From the NCBI GenBank assembly GCA_947475415.1, contig CANJLH010000009.1, positions 1 to 64,000 on the forward strand: 64,000 nt of DNA, in the 5' to 3' direction. The notes beneath the pieces are model-generated. The model was not told the origin of the DNA. It did no database searches and saw only the letters and a list, made by a program, of their open reading frames with translations. Source of the stretch: Caulobacteraceae bacterium (lineage in GTDB: Bacteria; Pseudomonadota; Alphaproteobacteria; Caulobacterales; Caulobacteraceae). Of this stretch, positions 51,945 to 62,346 are shown one piece after another. The position numbers and the translations under genes are program-made. Every line of letters begins with the position of its first letter. Positions within the stretch are counted from its first letter, which is position 1.

Positions 51945-51972
51945 CCGGATCAGGTGAATTCACCTGATCCGG
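51945..51972. repeat. Perfect 28-base palindrome after bolA
   Basis: The half-site CCGGATCAGGTGAA is followed by its exact complement with no spacer, centred on an EcoRI-type GAATTC. It begins 8 bases after the bolA stop codon. It is too symmetric to be chance; a terminator is possible on either strand but no T-run follows. Confidence 0.75.
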
Positions 51973-52000
51973 ATATTAAGGTTGGATCTTCAAATGTTTG

Positions 52001-52050
52001 GAGCGTGACGGCCGCCACAACCGGTATCCACTTGTGGCTGTCACGTTCTA
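52001..52050. repeat. AGAGCG-type intergenic repeat, short copy
   Basis: GAGCGTGAC on the left and GTCACGTTCTA on the right bracket a 50-base hairpin whose centre has AACCGGTATCCACTT, a core seen in many alphaproteobacterial repeats. The right end supplies the TAG stop (complement of 52048-52050) of the response regulator. Confidence 0.6.
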
Positions 52051-52434
52051 TCCGGGCCAGCCCCGGGCCGCGCTCAGGGCCTCCAGCACCTGGGCGAGGT
52101 CGGCTTCGCGGAAAGGCTTCTGCAGCACCGGCGAGCCTTGGTCCGCCGCGCGCAGACCCGCATCGCCGTAACCGGTGGCGAAGGCGAAGGGGACGCCCAG
52201 TTCCCGCAGCCGGTCGGCCACAGGGAATACCGACCTGCCGGCCAAATTGACGTCGAGGACGGCGCAATCGATGCCCCCCGCCGCCGCCAGGTCCAGCGCC
52301 TCTTCGACGTTCGCCGCCGGCCCGACCACCTGGCAGCCCAGGTCGCCCAGCATGTCCTCGATCAGCATGGCCACCAGCGTTTCATCCTCGACGACGAGGA
52401 CCCTGAGGCCGGCTGTGTCCCTGGTGGCGCTCAT
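52048..52434 (-). CDS. Single-domain response regulator
   Basis: This 128-residue receiver has the acidic pair in VVEDETLV, phospho-acceptor Asp in CAVLDVNLAG, Thr in FATGYGD and Lys in VLQKPF. It has no output domain, so it acts by protein contact or as a phosphate sink, like receivers paired with HWE/HisKA2 kinases. It lies 65 bases downstream of aroB. No kinase is in the window. Confidence 0.9.
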   Translation of the reverse strand: MSATRDTAGLRVLVVEDETLVAMLIEDMLGDLGCQVVGPAANVEEALDLAAAGGIDCAVLDVNLAGRSVFPVADRLRELGVPFAFATGYGDAGLRAADQGSPVLQKPFREADLAQVLEALSAARGWPG

Positions 52435-52499
52435 GCGCGCTGTGTTCCTGCGCCGCGAACCGGCGCCATTAGGCCAGACCGCGCGGCGGACCGAAAGCC

Positions 52500-53609
52500 C
52501 TAGCTGCGTGCGCCCTCGGCGACGAGGAAGCTGCGCACCGCAGCCGCATCCACGTCCTTTGCTACGAACGCGCCGCCCAGCTTACGGGCGAGGATGAATG
52601 TCAGCCGCCCGTCCTCGGCCTTCTTGTCCTGGGCCATGTGCGCGATCAGGCGTTCGACGGCGAAGGGGTGGCCGGGAATCTGGACCAGGGTGGTCGCCAG
52701 CCCCGCCGCGGCGATGACGGTTTCGGCGCGGTGGGCGTCCTGGCTGGAACACAGGTTACGTGCGGCGGAAAATCGCAACGCCAGAGCCATGCCCGCACCC
52801 ACGGCCTCGCCGTGCAACAGATCCTCGCCGTAGCCGGTCTCCGCCTCCAGGGCGTGGGCGAAGGTGTGACCCAGATTGAGCAGGGCGCGACGGCCCTGTT
52901 CGGTCTCGTCCTCGGCGACAATCTCGGCCTTCATCTGCACTGAGCGCGTGACGGCGTGGCTCAGAGCCTTCGGCTCGCGGCCCAGCACGGCCGCCCCATT
53001 CGCCTCCAGCCACTCGAAGAAGGCGAAATCCCCCAGCAGGCCGTATTTGATGACTTCGGCGTAGCCGGCGCGCATTTCCCGGTCGGCCAGCGTGTCGAGG
53101 AGGTCCAGGTCGGCCAGCACCAGCCGGGGCTGGTGGAAGGCGCCGATCAGGTTCTTGCCGCGAGCGGTGTCGATGGCGGTCTTGCCGCCCACCGAAGAAT
53201 CCACCTGGGCCAGCAGGGTGGTGGGAATCTGAACGAAGTCGATCCCGCGCTTGTAGATAGCCGCCGCGAATCCGGCCAGGTCGCCGATCACTCCGCCGCC
53301 GAAGGCCACGATCAGGTCGCCCCGATCCAGTCCAAGCTCCAGCAACCGATCGCTCAGCGTCGCCAGACCCTCGAAGCTCTTGGTCTGCTCCCCGGGCGGC
53401 AACACAATCGGATGTGCCTCGATCCCCGACCCTGCCAAGGCCGCCGACAGCCGCGCGCCATGCAGGCCCCACACGTTGGTGTCGCTCACCACCGCCACCC
53501 GCGCCCGCTTCAGCAGCGGCGCGATCTTCCGCCCCGCCGCCTCCACCAGGTTCTCGCCGATCTCGACCTCGTAGGCCCGCGCGCCAAGTCCCACTGTGAT
53601 GCTGGTCAT
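52500..53609 (-). CDS. aroB: 3-dehydroquinate synthase
   Basis: This 369-residue enzyme is the second step of the shikimate pathway. It has the NAD-binding and zinc-binding features [38 protein letters not shown], and the metal ligands E in EVIKYGLL and H in [11 protein letters not shown]. The ATG overlaps the aroK stop by ATGA, so aroK-aroB are translationally coupled. Confidence 0.95.
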   Translation of the reverse strand: MTSITVGLGARAYEVEIGENLVEAAGRKIAPLLKRARVAVVSDTNVWGLHGARLSAALAGSGIEAHPIVLPPGEQTKSFEGLATLSDRLLELGLDRGDLIVAFGGGVIGDLAGFAAAIYKRGIDFVQIPTTLLAQVDSSVGGKTAIDTARGKNLIGAFHQPRLVLADLDLLDTLADREMRAGYAEVIKYGLLGDFAFFEWLEANGAAVLGREPKALSHAVTRSVQMKAEIVAEDETEQGRRALLNLGHTFAHALEAETGYGEDLLHGEAVGAGMALALRFSAARNLCSSQDAHRAETVIAAAGLATTLVQIPGHPFAVERLIAHMAQDKKAEDGRLTFILARKLGGAFVAKDVDAAAVRSFLVAEGARS

Positions 53610-54154
53610 TGGGAGCGCTCCGCCAGATGCCGCTGCAGAGCCTCGATGATCAGGTCTACGGTGACCTGGTGAGGCGCATCACCGGTTGTCACGATCACAT
53701 CGGCCTCGGCGTAGATCGGGTCGCGCGCCCTGGCCAGTTCGGAAAGCGTCGCCAGCACGTCCTTGCCCTTCAACAGCGGCCGGTCGCCCTTGCGGCCAAC
53801 CCGGCGGGCCAAAACGTCCAGGTCGGTCTTCAACCAAACCGAAATCGCCTTCGACTTGATCAGCCGCCGTGTCTCGTCGTTGATGAAACCGCCGCCTCCG
53901 GTGGCGAGCACATGAGGAGCCTCGTCGAGCAGGCGTGCGATGACCCGGCGCTCGCCTTCCCGGAAGGCCGCTTCGCCCAGGTCCTCGAAAATATCGGTGA
54001 TCGACCGACCGGCGGCCAGCTCCACCTCGGCGTCGGCGTCGCGGAACGGCATGTCCAGGGCGGTGGCCAGCCGGCGGCCGACACTCGACTTGCCCACCCC
54101 CATCATCCCCACCAGGGCAATGGTTCGGGACTTCAAGGGCGCGAACCGGTCCAT
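53606..54154 (-). CDS. aroK: Shikimate kinase
   Basis: This protein of about 182 residues phosphorylates shikimate. The Walker A is GMMGVGKSS (16-24), the substrate Asp/Arg region is FRDADAEVE, and the Gly-rich [11 protein letters not shown] follows. The ATG preceded by GGGG was chosen; an ATG 15 bases upstream is in frame. It is first in aroK-aroB and divergent from the gene at 54218. Confidence 0.94.
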   Translation of the reverse strand: MDRFAPLKSRTIALVGMMGVGKSSVGRRLATALDMPFRDADAEVELAAGRSITDIFEDLGEAAFREGERRVIARLLDEAPHVLATGGGGFINDETRRLIKSKAISVWLKTDLDVLARRVGRKGDRPLLKGKDVLATLSELARARDPIYAEADVIVTTGDAPHQVTVDLIIEALQRHLAERSQ

Positions 54155-54217
54155 GGGCGCCCCATACACGACCCGCCCCTATCGCGCCAACTCGCCAGCT
54201 TGGGCTATGATGCGGTC

Positions 54218-55531
54218 ATGGCGAGATTGTCACACCTGATCGCGGGCCTGGCCGGACTGGCGTTGTCCGCGTCGGCGTGGAGCCAACCGGTGACGATCGC
54301 CCCCCTCGCCGCGCCCGACCTGTTCTCCACCGGCGGCCGCGACACCGGCCTGAACGGCGACATCTGGCGGGAGACCTCGGGGCCGATCCTTCGCGCCGTG
54401 CTTCCGCTGCTGGCCGCACGGCCGCTGCCGCCGGCAGCCGCGGCCCTGGCCCGCCGAGTGCTGGCCACCGGGGCGAGCGCGCCGCCAGGCTTGGGCAAGG
54501 ACGCCGGCCTCGCAGGCGTCCGGATCGCCGCCCTCACAACCCAGGGCGACCTGGCGGCGGCGGCGCGAATCCTTTCGCGGACCTCCGGCCTCGACCGCAA
54601 CCCCGAACTGGCCACGGCCGCGGCGGAGGCGGCGCTGCTCTCGCGGGATGACGAGCGGGCCTGCGTGGTGGAGCGCGGCCTGGGCGCGGGCCGCGACGGA
54701 GTCTACTGGCTGCGACTTCGGGCCTACTGTCAGGCCCGTGCTGGCCAGACGGAGGCCGCCCGTCTCACCCTCGACCTCGCCCAGACCAAGGTGCGTGATC
54801 CGGTCTATGGCCGGTTGATGGGGGCGAAGCTTGATGGGTTGGCGGCGGGTCCGCCGACCTTGAGGAACGGCCTCGACTATGCCCTGGCCCGTGACCTAGG
54901 TCTGGACCTCTCCGTCGCCAAACCGGCGCCCGCGGTGGCCGCGGCGCTGGCCCAGGCTGGCGATCCGGGCCAGGCGACCTGGGTTGTGGAGCCAGGACCG
55001 GGAGAAGCGCACGCCGCATGGATCGCGCTGGCCGCCGGCGACCTGGCCCGCGCCCAGCAGATTCGCGGGCGGGCGCAGCGGGATGCCGCCCTGGGCGCCG
55101 GCCCGCTGGATTTGGCGATCCTCGACGCCGCCATCGCCGCCGCCTCCGGAAAACTTGACGAACCGGTGCTCGACCGCCTGGCCGAACGGGGCTCCGCAGG
55201 CGACCCCAAGGCCTGGCCCCGAGCCCAGACAGCGACGCTCTATCTCGCGGCGCTCGGCGCGCCGCTGAGCGAGGCCGCCCGGGGCGAGATGGCGACCTTC
55301 ACCGTGGCCGCCGGCCGGACTCCAGCGGCGCGCGCTGCTGTCCTGGAAGCCGCCGCACAGGCTGGCCGGCTGGGAGAGACAGCTCTGGTCGCCCTTTGGA
55401 TCGCCGCCGATGCAGGGCCGCAGGGCCTCGCGCCCGCCGACCGCGCCAGGGTCATCCGCGCCCTCGACCAGGCGGGGCTAAAAGCAGACGCCCGCGCATT
55501 CGCCGTCGAAGGTCTGGTGGCGCTTCGATGA
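54218..55531 (+). CDS. Exported helical-repeat protein of unknown function
   Basis: This 437-residue protein has a signal peptide (MARLSHLIAGLAGLALSASA) and an all-alpha, alanine- and leucine-rich body that looks like TPR or other helical repeats (for example WLRLRAYCQARAGQTEAARL). I do not recognise the family. Its stop overlaps the xerD start by ATGA, so it is co-translated with xerD, and it is divergent from aroK. Confidence 0.75.
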   Translation: MARLSHLIAGLAGLALSASAWSQPVTIAPLAAPDLFSTGGRDTGLNGDIWRETSGPILRAVLPLLAARPLPPAAAALARRVLATGASAPPGLGKDAGLAGVRIAALTTQGDLAAAARILSRTSGLDRNPELATAAAEAALLSRDDERACVVERGLGAGRDGVYWLRLRAYCQARAGQTEAARLTLDLAQTKVRDPVYGRLMGAKLDGLAAGPPTLRNGLDYALARDLGLDLSVAKPAPAVAAALAQAGDPGQATWVVEPGPGEAHAAWIALAAGDLARAQQIRGRAQRDAALGAGPLDLAILDAAIAAASGKLDEPVLDRLAERGSAGDPKAWPRAQTATLYLAALGAPLSEAARGEMATFTVAAGRTPAARAAVLEAAAQAGRLGETALVALWIAADAGPQGLAPADRARVIRALDQAGLKADARAFAVEGLVALR

Positions 55532-56445
55532 CCGTCCAAGCCGCCGGCTGGGTCGAGGCGTTCCTGGAGATGATGGCGGTGGAGCGGGCCGCGGCGCGCA
55601 ATACGCTGACCGCCTATGGCAAGGACCTGGCAGACGCTGAAGCTTTCCTGCGCCACGGGGGAACCACGCTGGCCCAGGCGACATCCGAGGCGGTGGAAGG
55701 TTATTTCGCGAACCTGGGCGCCCAGGGCCTATCGGCCTCCACGGCGGCGCGGCGGCGCGCGGCGTTGCGCCAGTTCTACCGCTTCGTGCTGGCCGAAGGC
55801 TGGCGGACCGACGATCCCTCCCGCCGGGTCGAAGCGCCGCGCAAGGGCCGCTCGCTGCCCAAGGTGCTGAGCCGCGAGGAGGTGGAGCGGCTGATCGCCG
55901 CGGCCGGCGCCGCAGAAGGCGCCCAGGGTTTGCGCCTGGCCTGCATGGTGGAGCTGATCTACGCCTCCGGCCTGCGGATCTCCGAACTCACCGGCCTGAC
56001 CCTGGCGGCGGTGGCGCAGGATCCGGCCTATCTGATCGTCAAGGGCAAGGGCGGCAAGGAGCGGCTGGCCCCCCTGAACCCGCCGGCCCGGACCGCGGTG
56101 AAGGCCTATCTCGCAGTACGACCGGCCTTCCTGCCGCCCAAGGACCAGGACAATCCGTGGCTGTTTCCCTCCCGTGGCAAGGAACGGCGACTGACCCCAA
56201 GGCGATTCGCCCAGCTGCTGGATGAGGCCGCCATGGGCGCCGGGATCGACCCGGCGCGGGTCAGCCCCCACGTGCTGCGACACGCCTTCGCCACCCACCT
56301 GGTTGAGGGCGGCGCGGACCTGCGCGTCGTGCAGACCCTGCTTGGACACGCCGACATTGGCACCACTCAGATCTACACCCATGTGGCCGGCGAGCGGCTG
56401 GCCCAGGTGGTGGCGACAAAACACCCGCTGGGACGCAAGCGTTGA
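55528..56445 (+). CDS. xerD: Tyrosine recombinase XerD-like
   Basis: This 305-residue recombinase resolves chromosome dimers at dif with XerC and FtsK. The N-terminal SAM-like domain (MMAVERAAARNTLTAYGKDL) precedes the catalytic domain with Arg in SGLRISEL (about 150), HVLRHAFATH (about 247-256), LLGHADIGTTQ and Tyr in IYTHV (about 282). The start overlaps the upstream gene by ATGA. It could be XerC; the core-genome context favours XerD. Confidence 0.9.
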   Translation: MTVQAAGWVEAFLEMMAVERAAARNTLTAYGKDLADAEAFLRHGGTTLAQATSEAVEGYFANLGAQGLSASTAARRRAALRQFYRFVLAEGWRTDDPSRRVEAPRKGRSLPKVLSREEVERLIAAAGAAEGAQGLRLACMVELIYASGLRISELTGLTLAAVAQDPAYLIVKGKGGKERLAPLNPPARTAVKAYLAVRPAFLPPKDQDNPWLFPSRGKERRLTPRRFAQLLDEAAMGAGIDPARVSPHVLRHAFATHLVEGGADLRVVQTLLGHADIGTTQIYTHVAGERLAQVVATKHPLGRKR

Positions 56446-56516
56446 GCGGTCTTGTGACATTGGCGCGACACGCCTAAGTTCCGCCGCCTCCGGAAAGGGC
56501 GAGAGAAAACCGACTG

Positions 56517-57473
56517 ATGGCCGTACACTATCTCGAGTTCGAGCGGCCGATCGCCGACCTCGAAGCCAAGATCGAGGAACTCTCCAAGCTGTCCGACGTC
56601 ACCGGCCCCGGCGATTTCGTCGCTGAGGTCGAGGCCCTGCGCGCTCGCGCCCAGGAGATGCGCCGGGAGGCCTACGCCAATCTCAATGCCTGGCAGAAGA
56701 CCCAGGTGGCCCGTCATCCGCAGCGGCCGCACTTCGTCGACTACTGCGCCGGACTGATCACCGACTTCGTGGAACTGAAGGGCGATCGCAAGTTCGCCGA
56801 TGATCAGGCGCTCCTGGGCGGGCTGGGCCGGTTCAACGGCCGGCCGGTCGTGGTGATCGGCCACGAGAAAGGCCGCGACACCGTGGGCCGGGTGAAGCAC
56901 AACTTCGGCTATGCGCGGCCCGAGGGCTACCGCAAGGCGATCCGGCTGATGGACCTGGCCGAACAGTTCAACCTGCCGGTGCTGTCCTTTGTCGATACGC
57001 CAGCGGCATATCCCGGCGTGGCCAGCGAGGAGCGCGGGGTGGCCGAGGCCATCGCCCGGGGCACCGAGCGGGCCCTGTCCCTGGGCGTGCCGATGGTGGC
57101 GGTGGTCACCGGCGAAGGCGGTTCAGGCGGCGCGCTGGGAATCGCCTGCGGCTCGCGGGTGCTGATCCTGGAGCACGCCATCTATTCGGTGATCCCGCCG
57201 GAGGGCGCCAACGCCATCCTGTGGCGCGGATCGCGCACCGCCGAGGAGGCCGCCAAGGCGATGAAGATCACCGCCCAGGATCTGCTGGGCATGAAGATTG
57301 TCGACCGCATCATCCCCGAACCCCCTGGCGGCGCCCACGCCGACCCCGAGACCGCCATCCGCGACGTGGGCGCGGCTCTGGAGGAGGAACTGGTCGCCCT
57401 GGAAGGTCTTTCGCCCGACCAGCTGCGCAAGCAGCGCGCCGAGCGCTTCTACGCGATTGGCCGGCCAGGGTAG
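56517..57473 (+). CDS. accA: Acetyl-CoA carboxylase carboxyltransferase alpha subunit
   Basis: This 318-residue subunit transfers the carboxyl group from biotin to acetyl-CoA in fatty-acid synthesis, with AccD. The N-terminal helix LEFERPIADLEAKIEEL, FVDTPAAYPGVASEERG and EGGSGGALGIACG are classical. It is in the usual length range. Confidence 0.95.
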   Translation: MAVHYLEFERPIADLEAKIEELSKLSDVTGPGDFVAEVEALRARAQEMRREAYANLNAWQKTQVARHPQRPHFVDYCAGLITDFVELKGDRKFADDQALLGGLGRFNGRPVVVIGHEKGRDTVGRVKHNFGYARPEGYRKAIRLMDLAEQFNLPVLSFVDTPAAYPGVASEERGVAEAIARGTERALSLGVPMVAVVTGEGGSGGALGIACGSRVLILEHAIYSVIPPEGANAILWRGSRTAEEAAKAMKITAQDLLGMKIVDRIIPEPPGGAHADPETAIRDVGAALEEELVALEGLSPDQLRKQRAERFYAIGRPG

Positions 57474-57507
57474 ACGTGGGGCGCGGCGCGGGACGAACCT
57501 CAAGCCC

Positions 57508-58098
57508 ATGTCCACTCCCCCGATTCGCTGCGGCTGGCGCGGCATGGCCGGCGATCCGCTCTACGAGGCCTACCACGACACCGAATGGGGCGTGCCGGAG
57601 TACGATCCGCGCGCGCTCTGGGAAAAGCTGGTGCTGGACGGGTTCCAGGCCGGCCTGTCCTGGATCACCATCCTGCGGAAGCGCGAGGCGTTCCGCGCCG
57701 CTTTCGCCGGTTTCGACCCCGACATCGTCGCCCGCTTCGGCGAGGCCGACCGCGCCCGGCTGATGGCCGACGCGGGCATTGTGCGGTCGGGCGCCAAGAT
57801 CGACGCCGCCATCGCTTCGGCGCGCATCTATCTGGACATGCGTGAGGCCGGGGAAGACTTCTCCGCCTTCCTGTGGGGTTTCACCGGCGGCAGACCGCTA
57901 CAGAACATGTGGACGCCGCAGTCCTGCATTCCCGCCCAGACTCCCCTGGCGGGGGATGTCTCCAAGGCGCTCAAGGCCAGAGGCTTCAAGTTCGTCGGTC
58001 CGGTGATCGTCTACGCCTTCATGCAGGCGGTGGGCATGGTCAACGACCATGTGACCGACTGTCACCGACATGAGCCCATCCGCCGCATGGGGGCCTGA
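57508..58098 (+). CDS. tag: DNA-3-methyladenine glycosylase I
   Basis: This protein of about 196 residues removes 3-methyladenine. It has the zinc-binding start RCGWRG (first Cys/His of the Zn site), YHDTEWGVP with the substrate Glu, [17 protein letters not shown], and the terminal [11 protein letters not shown] with Cys/His ligands. The start was chosen for [10 protein letters not shown]. It overlaps rnhB by one base. Confidence 0.92.
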   Translation: MSTPPIRCGWRGMAGDPLYEAYHDTEWGVPEYDPRALWEKLVLDGFQAGLSWITILRKREAFRAAFAGFDPDIVARFGEADRARLMADAGIVRSGAKIDAAIASARIYLDMREAGEDFSAFLWGFTGGRPLQNMWTPQSCIPAQTPLAGDVSKALKARGFKFVGPVIVYAFMQAVGMVNDHVTDCHRHEPIRRMGA

Positions 58099-58694
58099 TG
58101 GCCCGCACCGCTCCCCACATGCGGCTGGAGCGGGACTGCCCTGCGCCGGTCTGCGGCGTTGATGAGGCCGGACGCGGCCCCTGGGCCGGGCCGGTGAGCG
58201 CCGCCGCGGTGATCCTGGATCCCCGTCGGGCGCCCAAGGGCCTGGACGATTCCAAGAAGCTCTCCGCCAAGGCCCGCGACGCCCTGGAGCCTGAGATCAA
58301 GGCCGCCGCCGTCGCCTGGGGTGTGGGGTTCGCTAGTGCGGCGGAGATCGACGAGCTCAACATCCTGCGCGCCACGGGCCTGGCCATGCGCCGGGCGGTG
58401 GAGGCGCTCGCCGTCGCGCCCGCCTTCGCCCTGGTGGACGGCAACTACGCCTTTTCCCTGCCCTGCCCGGTACGCTCTGTGGTCGGCGGCGACGGCCTGT
58501 CGAAGTCCATCGCCGCCGCCTCGATCCTGGCCAAGACCGCCCGCGACCGGCTGATGTTCGAACTGGACTCCGCCCACCCCGGATACGGCTTCGCCGCTCA
58601 CAAGGGCTATGGGACCCGCGTGCATCAGGTGGCGCTGGCGCGGCTGGGGCCGTGTGAGATCCACCGCATGTCGTTTGCGCCGCTGCGGCGATGA
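58098..58694 (+). CDS. rnhB: Ribonuclease HII
   Basis: This 198-residue enzyme removes RNA from RNA-DNA hybrids. The active site has [13 protein letters not shown] (Asp, Glu), ALVDGNY and [12 protein letters not shown], with the end [12 protein letters not shown]. The ATG begins one base within the tag stop (TGATG), so the two are co-translated. Confidence 0.95.
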   Translation: MARTAPHMRLERDCPAPVCGVDEAGRGPWAGPVSAAAVILDPRRAPKGLDDSKKLSAKARDALEPEIKAAAVAWGVGFASAAEIDELNILRATGLAMRRAVEALAVAPAFALVDGNYAFSLPCPVRSVVGGDGLSKSIAAASILAKTARDRLMFELDSAHPGYGFAAHKGYGTRVHQVALARLGPCEIHRMSFAPLRR

Positions 58695-59007
58695 GGCTGA
58701 ACCTGCGCCCCGATAGCCGAGGGGGGAGCGGCGACGGCCTGGGACTTTTTTTGCGAGAACGAGCCCATGCATTGATGACGTCAAGGCGATTGCGGGGCAT
58801 TTTTTTGAGAGGCGCGACCGGGTCTGACGCAGGCCAAATCGGTGGGTCGCAACCGCAGGAGCGTCAAGTTTACAGCCCGGAATCTTTCGCCCTGGAGGCA
58901 GAAGGATCGCAGAAGCGCTACGCCCATGAGCGACTGCCTGGCGGCAGCCCGCCCCGGCGTCCGGCTCCGGGCGGAGGGCCAGGGGGGTAAAAGGACCCGT
59001 GGCGGTC
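58695..59007. other. Intergenic region between rnhB and the GNAT gene
   Basis: About 310 bases with no gene I can support. Two runs of seven T (near 58746 and 58801) lie after GC-rich sequence but without a clear stem; the first may end the rnhB transcript. The right side holds the GNAT terminator. Confidence 0.5.
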
Positions 59008-59009
59008 CT
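58989..59009 (-). terminator. Intrinsic terminator of the GNAT gene
   Basis: AGGACC and GGTCCT pair over six bases around GCCACG. On the minus strand the stem is followed by TTTT. It begins at the stop codon at 59008-59010. Confidence 0.5.
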
Positions 59010-59457
59010 AGGGTCGGCGGATCTCGAAGTAGGTCTTCGCGCCCCGCTGGAACCCTGCGCCTTCATAGAACCTCAGAGTCGCCTCCCGTCGTGACCCGGT
59101 CGCCAGCAGAACCTTATAGCAGTCAGCCTTCCACGCCTTGTCGAGCGCCGCGTGGAGGACGGCACGGCCAAGCCCAGTCCGGCGATGGTCAGCATCTGTC
59201 ACGACGTTCTCGATCACCCCGTAGGGCCGAGCGCCCCGGGACAGGTTGGGGACGATCGCGAGTGTGCAGGACGACACCAGCCGCCCAGCCATATCCGCCA
59301 CGAAGGGGGTGGTCAGACCGGTCGTGAGCAGGGCCGCCCAGGCTGGCTCGGCCGCGGCGAGGTCGAGAACCGGATCACCGGGATTAAGCTGACTATAAAG
59401 GGCGAGGACGCCGGGGAGATCGGCCGGCCTCGCAGGGCGGATGTCAGGTTCAATCAT
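59008..59457 (-). CDS. GNAT family N-acetyltransferase
   Basis: This 149-residue protein has the acetyl-CoA site VVTDADHRRTGLGRAVLHAAL and the C-terminal strand ATLRFYEGAGFQ, typical of GNATs. The substrate is unknown. It is alone, with a short 3' hairpin, and its promoter must lie in the intergenic region to its right. Confidence 0.88.
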   Translation of the reverse strand: MIEPDIRPARPADLPGVLALYSQLNPGDPVLDLAAAEPAWAALLTTGLTTPFVADMAGRLVSSCTLAIVPNLSRGARPYGVIENVVTDADHRRTGLGRAVLHAALDKAWKADCYKVLLATGSRREATLRFYEGAGFQRGAKTYFEIRRP

Positions 59458-59570
59458 GCGCCAAACGCTAATATAGCAAGTCGGCTAGGGCGCCACGGCA
59501 TGAAATAGACCCGAGCGCGATCCGAATCCCGGGGGCGCGTCGAGGCGATGTCCGCCGGACAGGCCCCACC

Positions 59571-59706
59571 ATAAATCTTCTGGCGGCCAGTCTGCCTGCC
59601 GGCCCGGCCAACTCAAGGACGAGCGCGCCGCGCTCGCCTGCGGCGCGCCAGAGGCGCGTCCTTGACTTGGCCGGGCCGGCAGGCTCGCATCATCCATGAG
59701 ATTTAT
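59571..59706. repeat. Nested imperfect inverted repeat of about 136 bases
   Basis: The inner arms 59594-59621 and 59657-59684 are complementary over 28 bases with one mismatch. The outer arms ATAAATCT (59571-59578) and AGATTTAT (59699-59706) are perfect, and the spacers between outer and inner arms are 15 and 14 bases. The loop is itself GC-rich. This is a potential cruciform or a non-autonomous mobile element. Confidence 0.7.
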
Positions 59707-59949
59707 CCCCCCGGAAGCCTCCGACGAGGCTATCGCCAGGGGCTGCGGCGCGAACAGGATTGACCTATTTCATATAGTGTCACCGTAACTTCCGATTGTT
59801 CTATTCTCTCAGGCCGCGAACCGATGCCTTCGCATCATGAACCGCTCTAGAGCTATCCGGCCAAGTTCCGCTCGCCACCCCGAACCGCCACCCGTGACGT
59901 CCGCTTGCTGGCCACGAAGGGGACACATTACCCGCCATCCGCGCTCGCC

Positions 59950-59965
59950 TTAACCCCTCGCTAAC
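59950..59965 (+). promoter_or_regulatory. CtrA-like box upstream of ccrM
   Basis: TTAA, seven bases, then CTAAC matches the CtrA binding consensus TTAA-N7-TTAAC in all but one base. It lies about 70 bases before the ccrM start. In Caulobacter, CtrA drives ccrM late in the cell cycle. Confidence 0.6.
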
Positions 59966-60019
59966 CACGTTTGCTCACGCGCCCTAAACCATGACCCGCC
60001 CAGGATTCCGCCCTCGTAG

Positions 60020-61211
<1,192 letters not shown>

Positions 61212-61215
<4 letters not shown>

Positions 61216-62264
61216 ATCAGCCGGTCCAGACCCGCCCGCGCGGCCTTCAGGAACACGCTGGGCAGGGCGTCCAGACCCGCTCGGGGGGTCCAGATCGCAT
61301 GGGCGAGCGCAGCTTCAGCCCGGTAGACCCGCAGGGTGAGCGTAAAGTGGGTGAAGCCATGGTCCACCTCGCCGGCCGCGCGCCATTCCGCCTGAGCCGG
61401 CGCCGCCGCCATCGCCTGCGCGTTTGTCCACGGTTCGGCACGCCAGTCGCTGGTGGGTAGAGCGAGCATCCCGCCCAGCAACCCCTTGGGCGGCCGGCGC
61501 TCCAGGGCCACCAGATCCCCCTGCGTCGCCAGCCACACGACCCCATGGCGGTGCGGTCTCCTGAGCTTCACCCCCCGCCGCGGATAGGTTTCCGGTGCGC
61601 CCTCAGCCTGCGCCGCGCAGGATCGCGCCAGGGGGCAGCGATCGCATAGCGGCGCCTTGGGTCGGCAGACCATGGCGCCCAGGTCCATCAGAGCCTGCGC
61701 CCAGTCGCCGGACCGCTCTTCCCCCACCAGCGTTGCAGCCAGCCGCTTCAGCTCCGGCTTGGCGTCCGGCAGCGGCGCGTCCACGGCGAACAGCCGCGCC
61801 ATCACCCGCTCCACATTGCCGTCGACCACATTGGCTGGCCGATCGAAGGCGATCGCCGCCACCGCCGCGGCGGTGTAGGGGCCAAGCCCCGGCAGCGCGC
61901 GCAAGCCCGACTCATCGCTGGGAAAAACGCCCCCCTGCGCGGCCACCGAGCGGGCGCAGGCCAATAGGTTGCGAGCCCTGGCGTAGTAGCCAAGCCCCGC
62001 CCAGGCGGCCATCACTTCGCCGTCCGCCGCCGCCGCCAGGTCGCCGACGCGGGGCCACCGGCGGATGAAGTCTAGGAAATAGGGAATCGCATGCGGCACC
62101 GTGGTCTGCTGCAGCATCACCTCCGACAGCCAGACACGATAGGGATCGGCCCGCGCGCCGGCCGCCCGCGCCTGCGGCCGGATCCGCCAGGGCAGGTCGC
62201 GGGCGTTGGCGTCGTACCAGGCGAGCAGGCGTGGGCGCAGGGATTTGGGCGACTTGGGTGGCAT
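61212..62264 (-). CDS. mutY: A/G-specific adenine glycosylase
   Basis: This protein of about 350 residues removes adenine opposite 8-oxoguanine. It has LLAWYDANARDLPWR, MLQQTTVPHAIPYF, the helix-hairpin-helix ALPGLGPYTAAAVAAIAF, catalytic Asp in VVDGNVERV, the iron-sulfur cysteines in CRPKAPLCDRCPLARSC and a C-terminal NUDIX-like domain. The ATG MPPKSPKSLRP was chosen; an ATG at 62297 is possible. It is divergent from the DUF721 gene. Confidence 0.93.
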
Positions 62265-62346
62265 CAGCGGCAGAATAGCGCCCTGGCGCCCAGCCATTGC
62301 GGTTTTTTCACGAGGCTTCGGTCGCGGCGGCGGTCTATAAGTCCCC

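Noticed and set aside
53609..54217. A 203-codon upstream extension of the gene at 54218, antisense to aroK
   Set aside because: The signal peptide starts at 54218, and the upstream part is the complement of a conserved shikimate kinase.
59841..59856. GCTCTAGAGC as a fourth AGAGCG-type repeat
   Set aside because: It is only a 10-base palindrome without a matching distant end or internal blocks.
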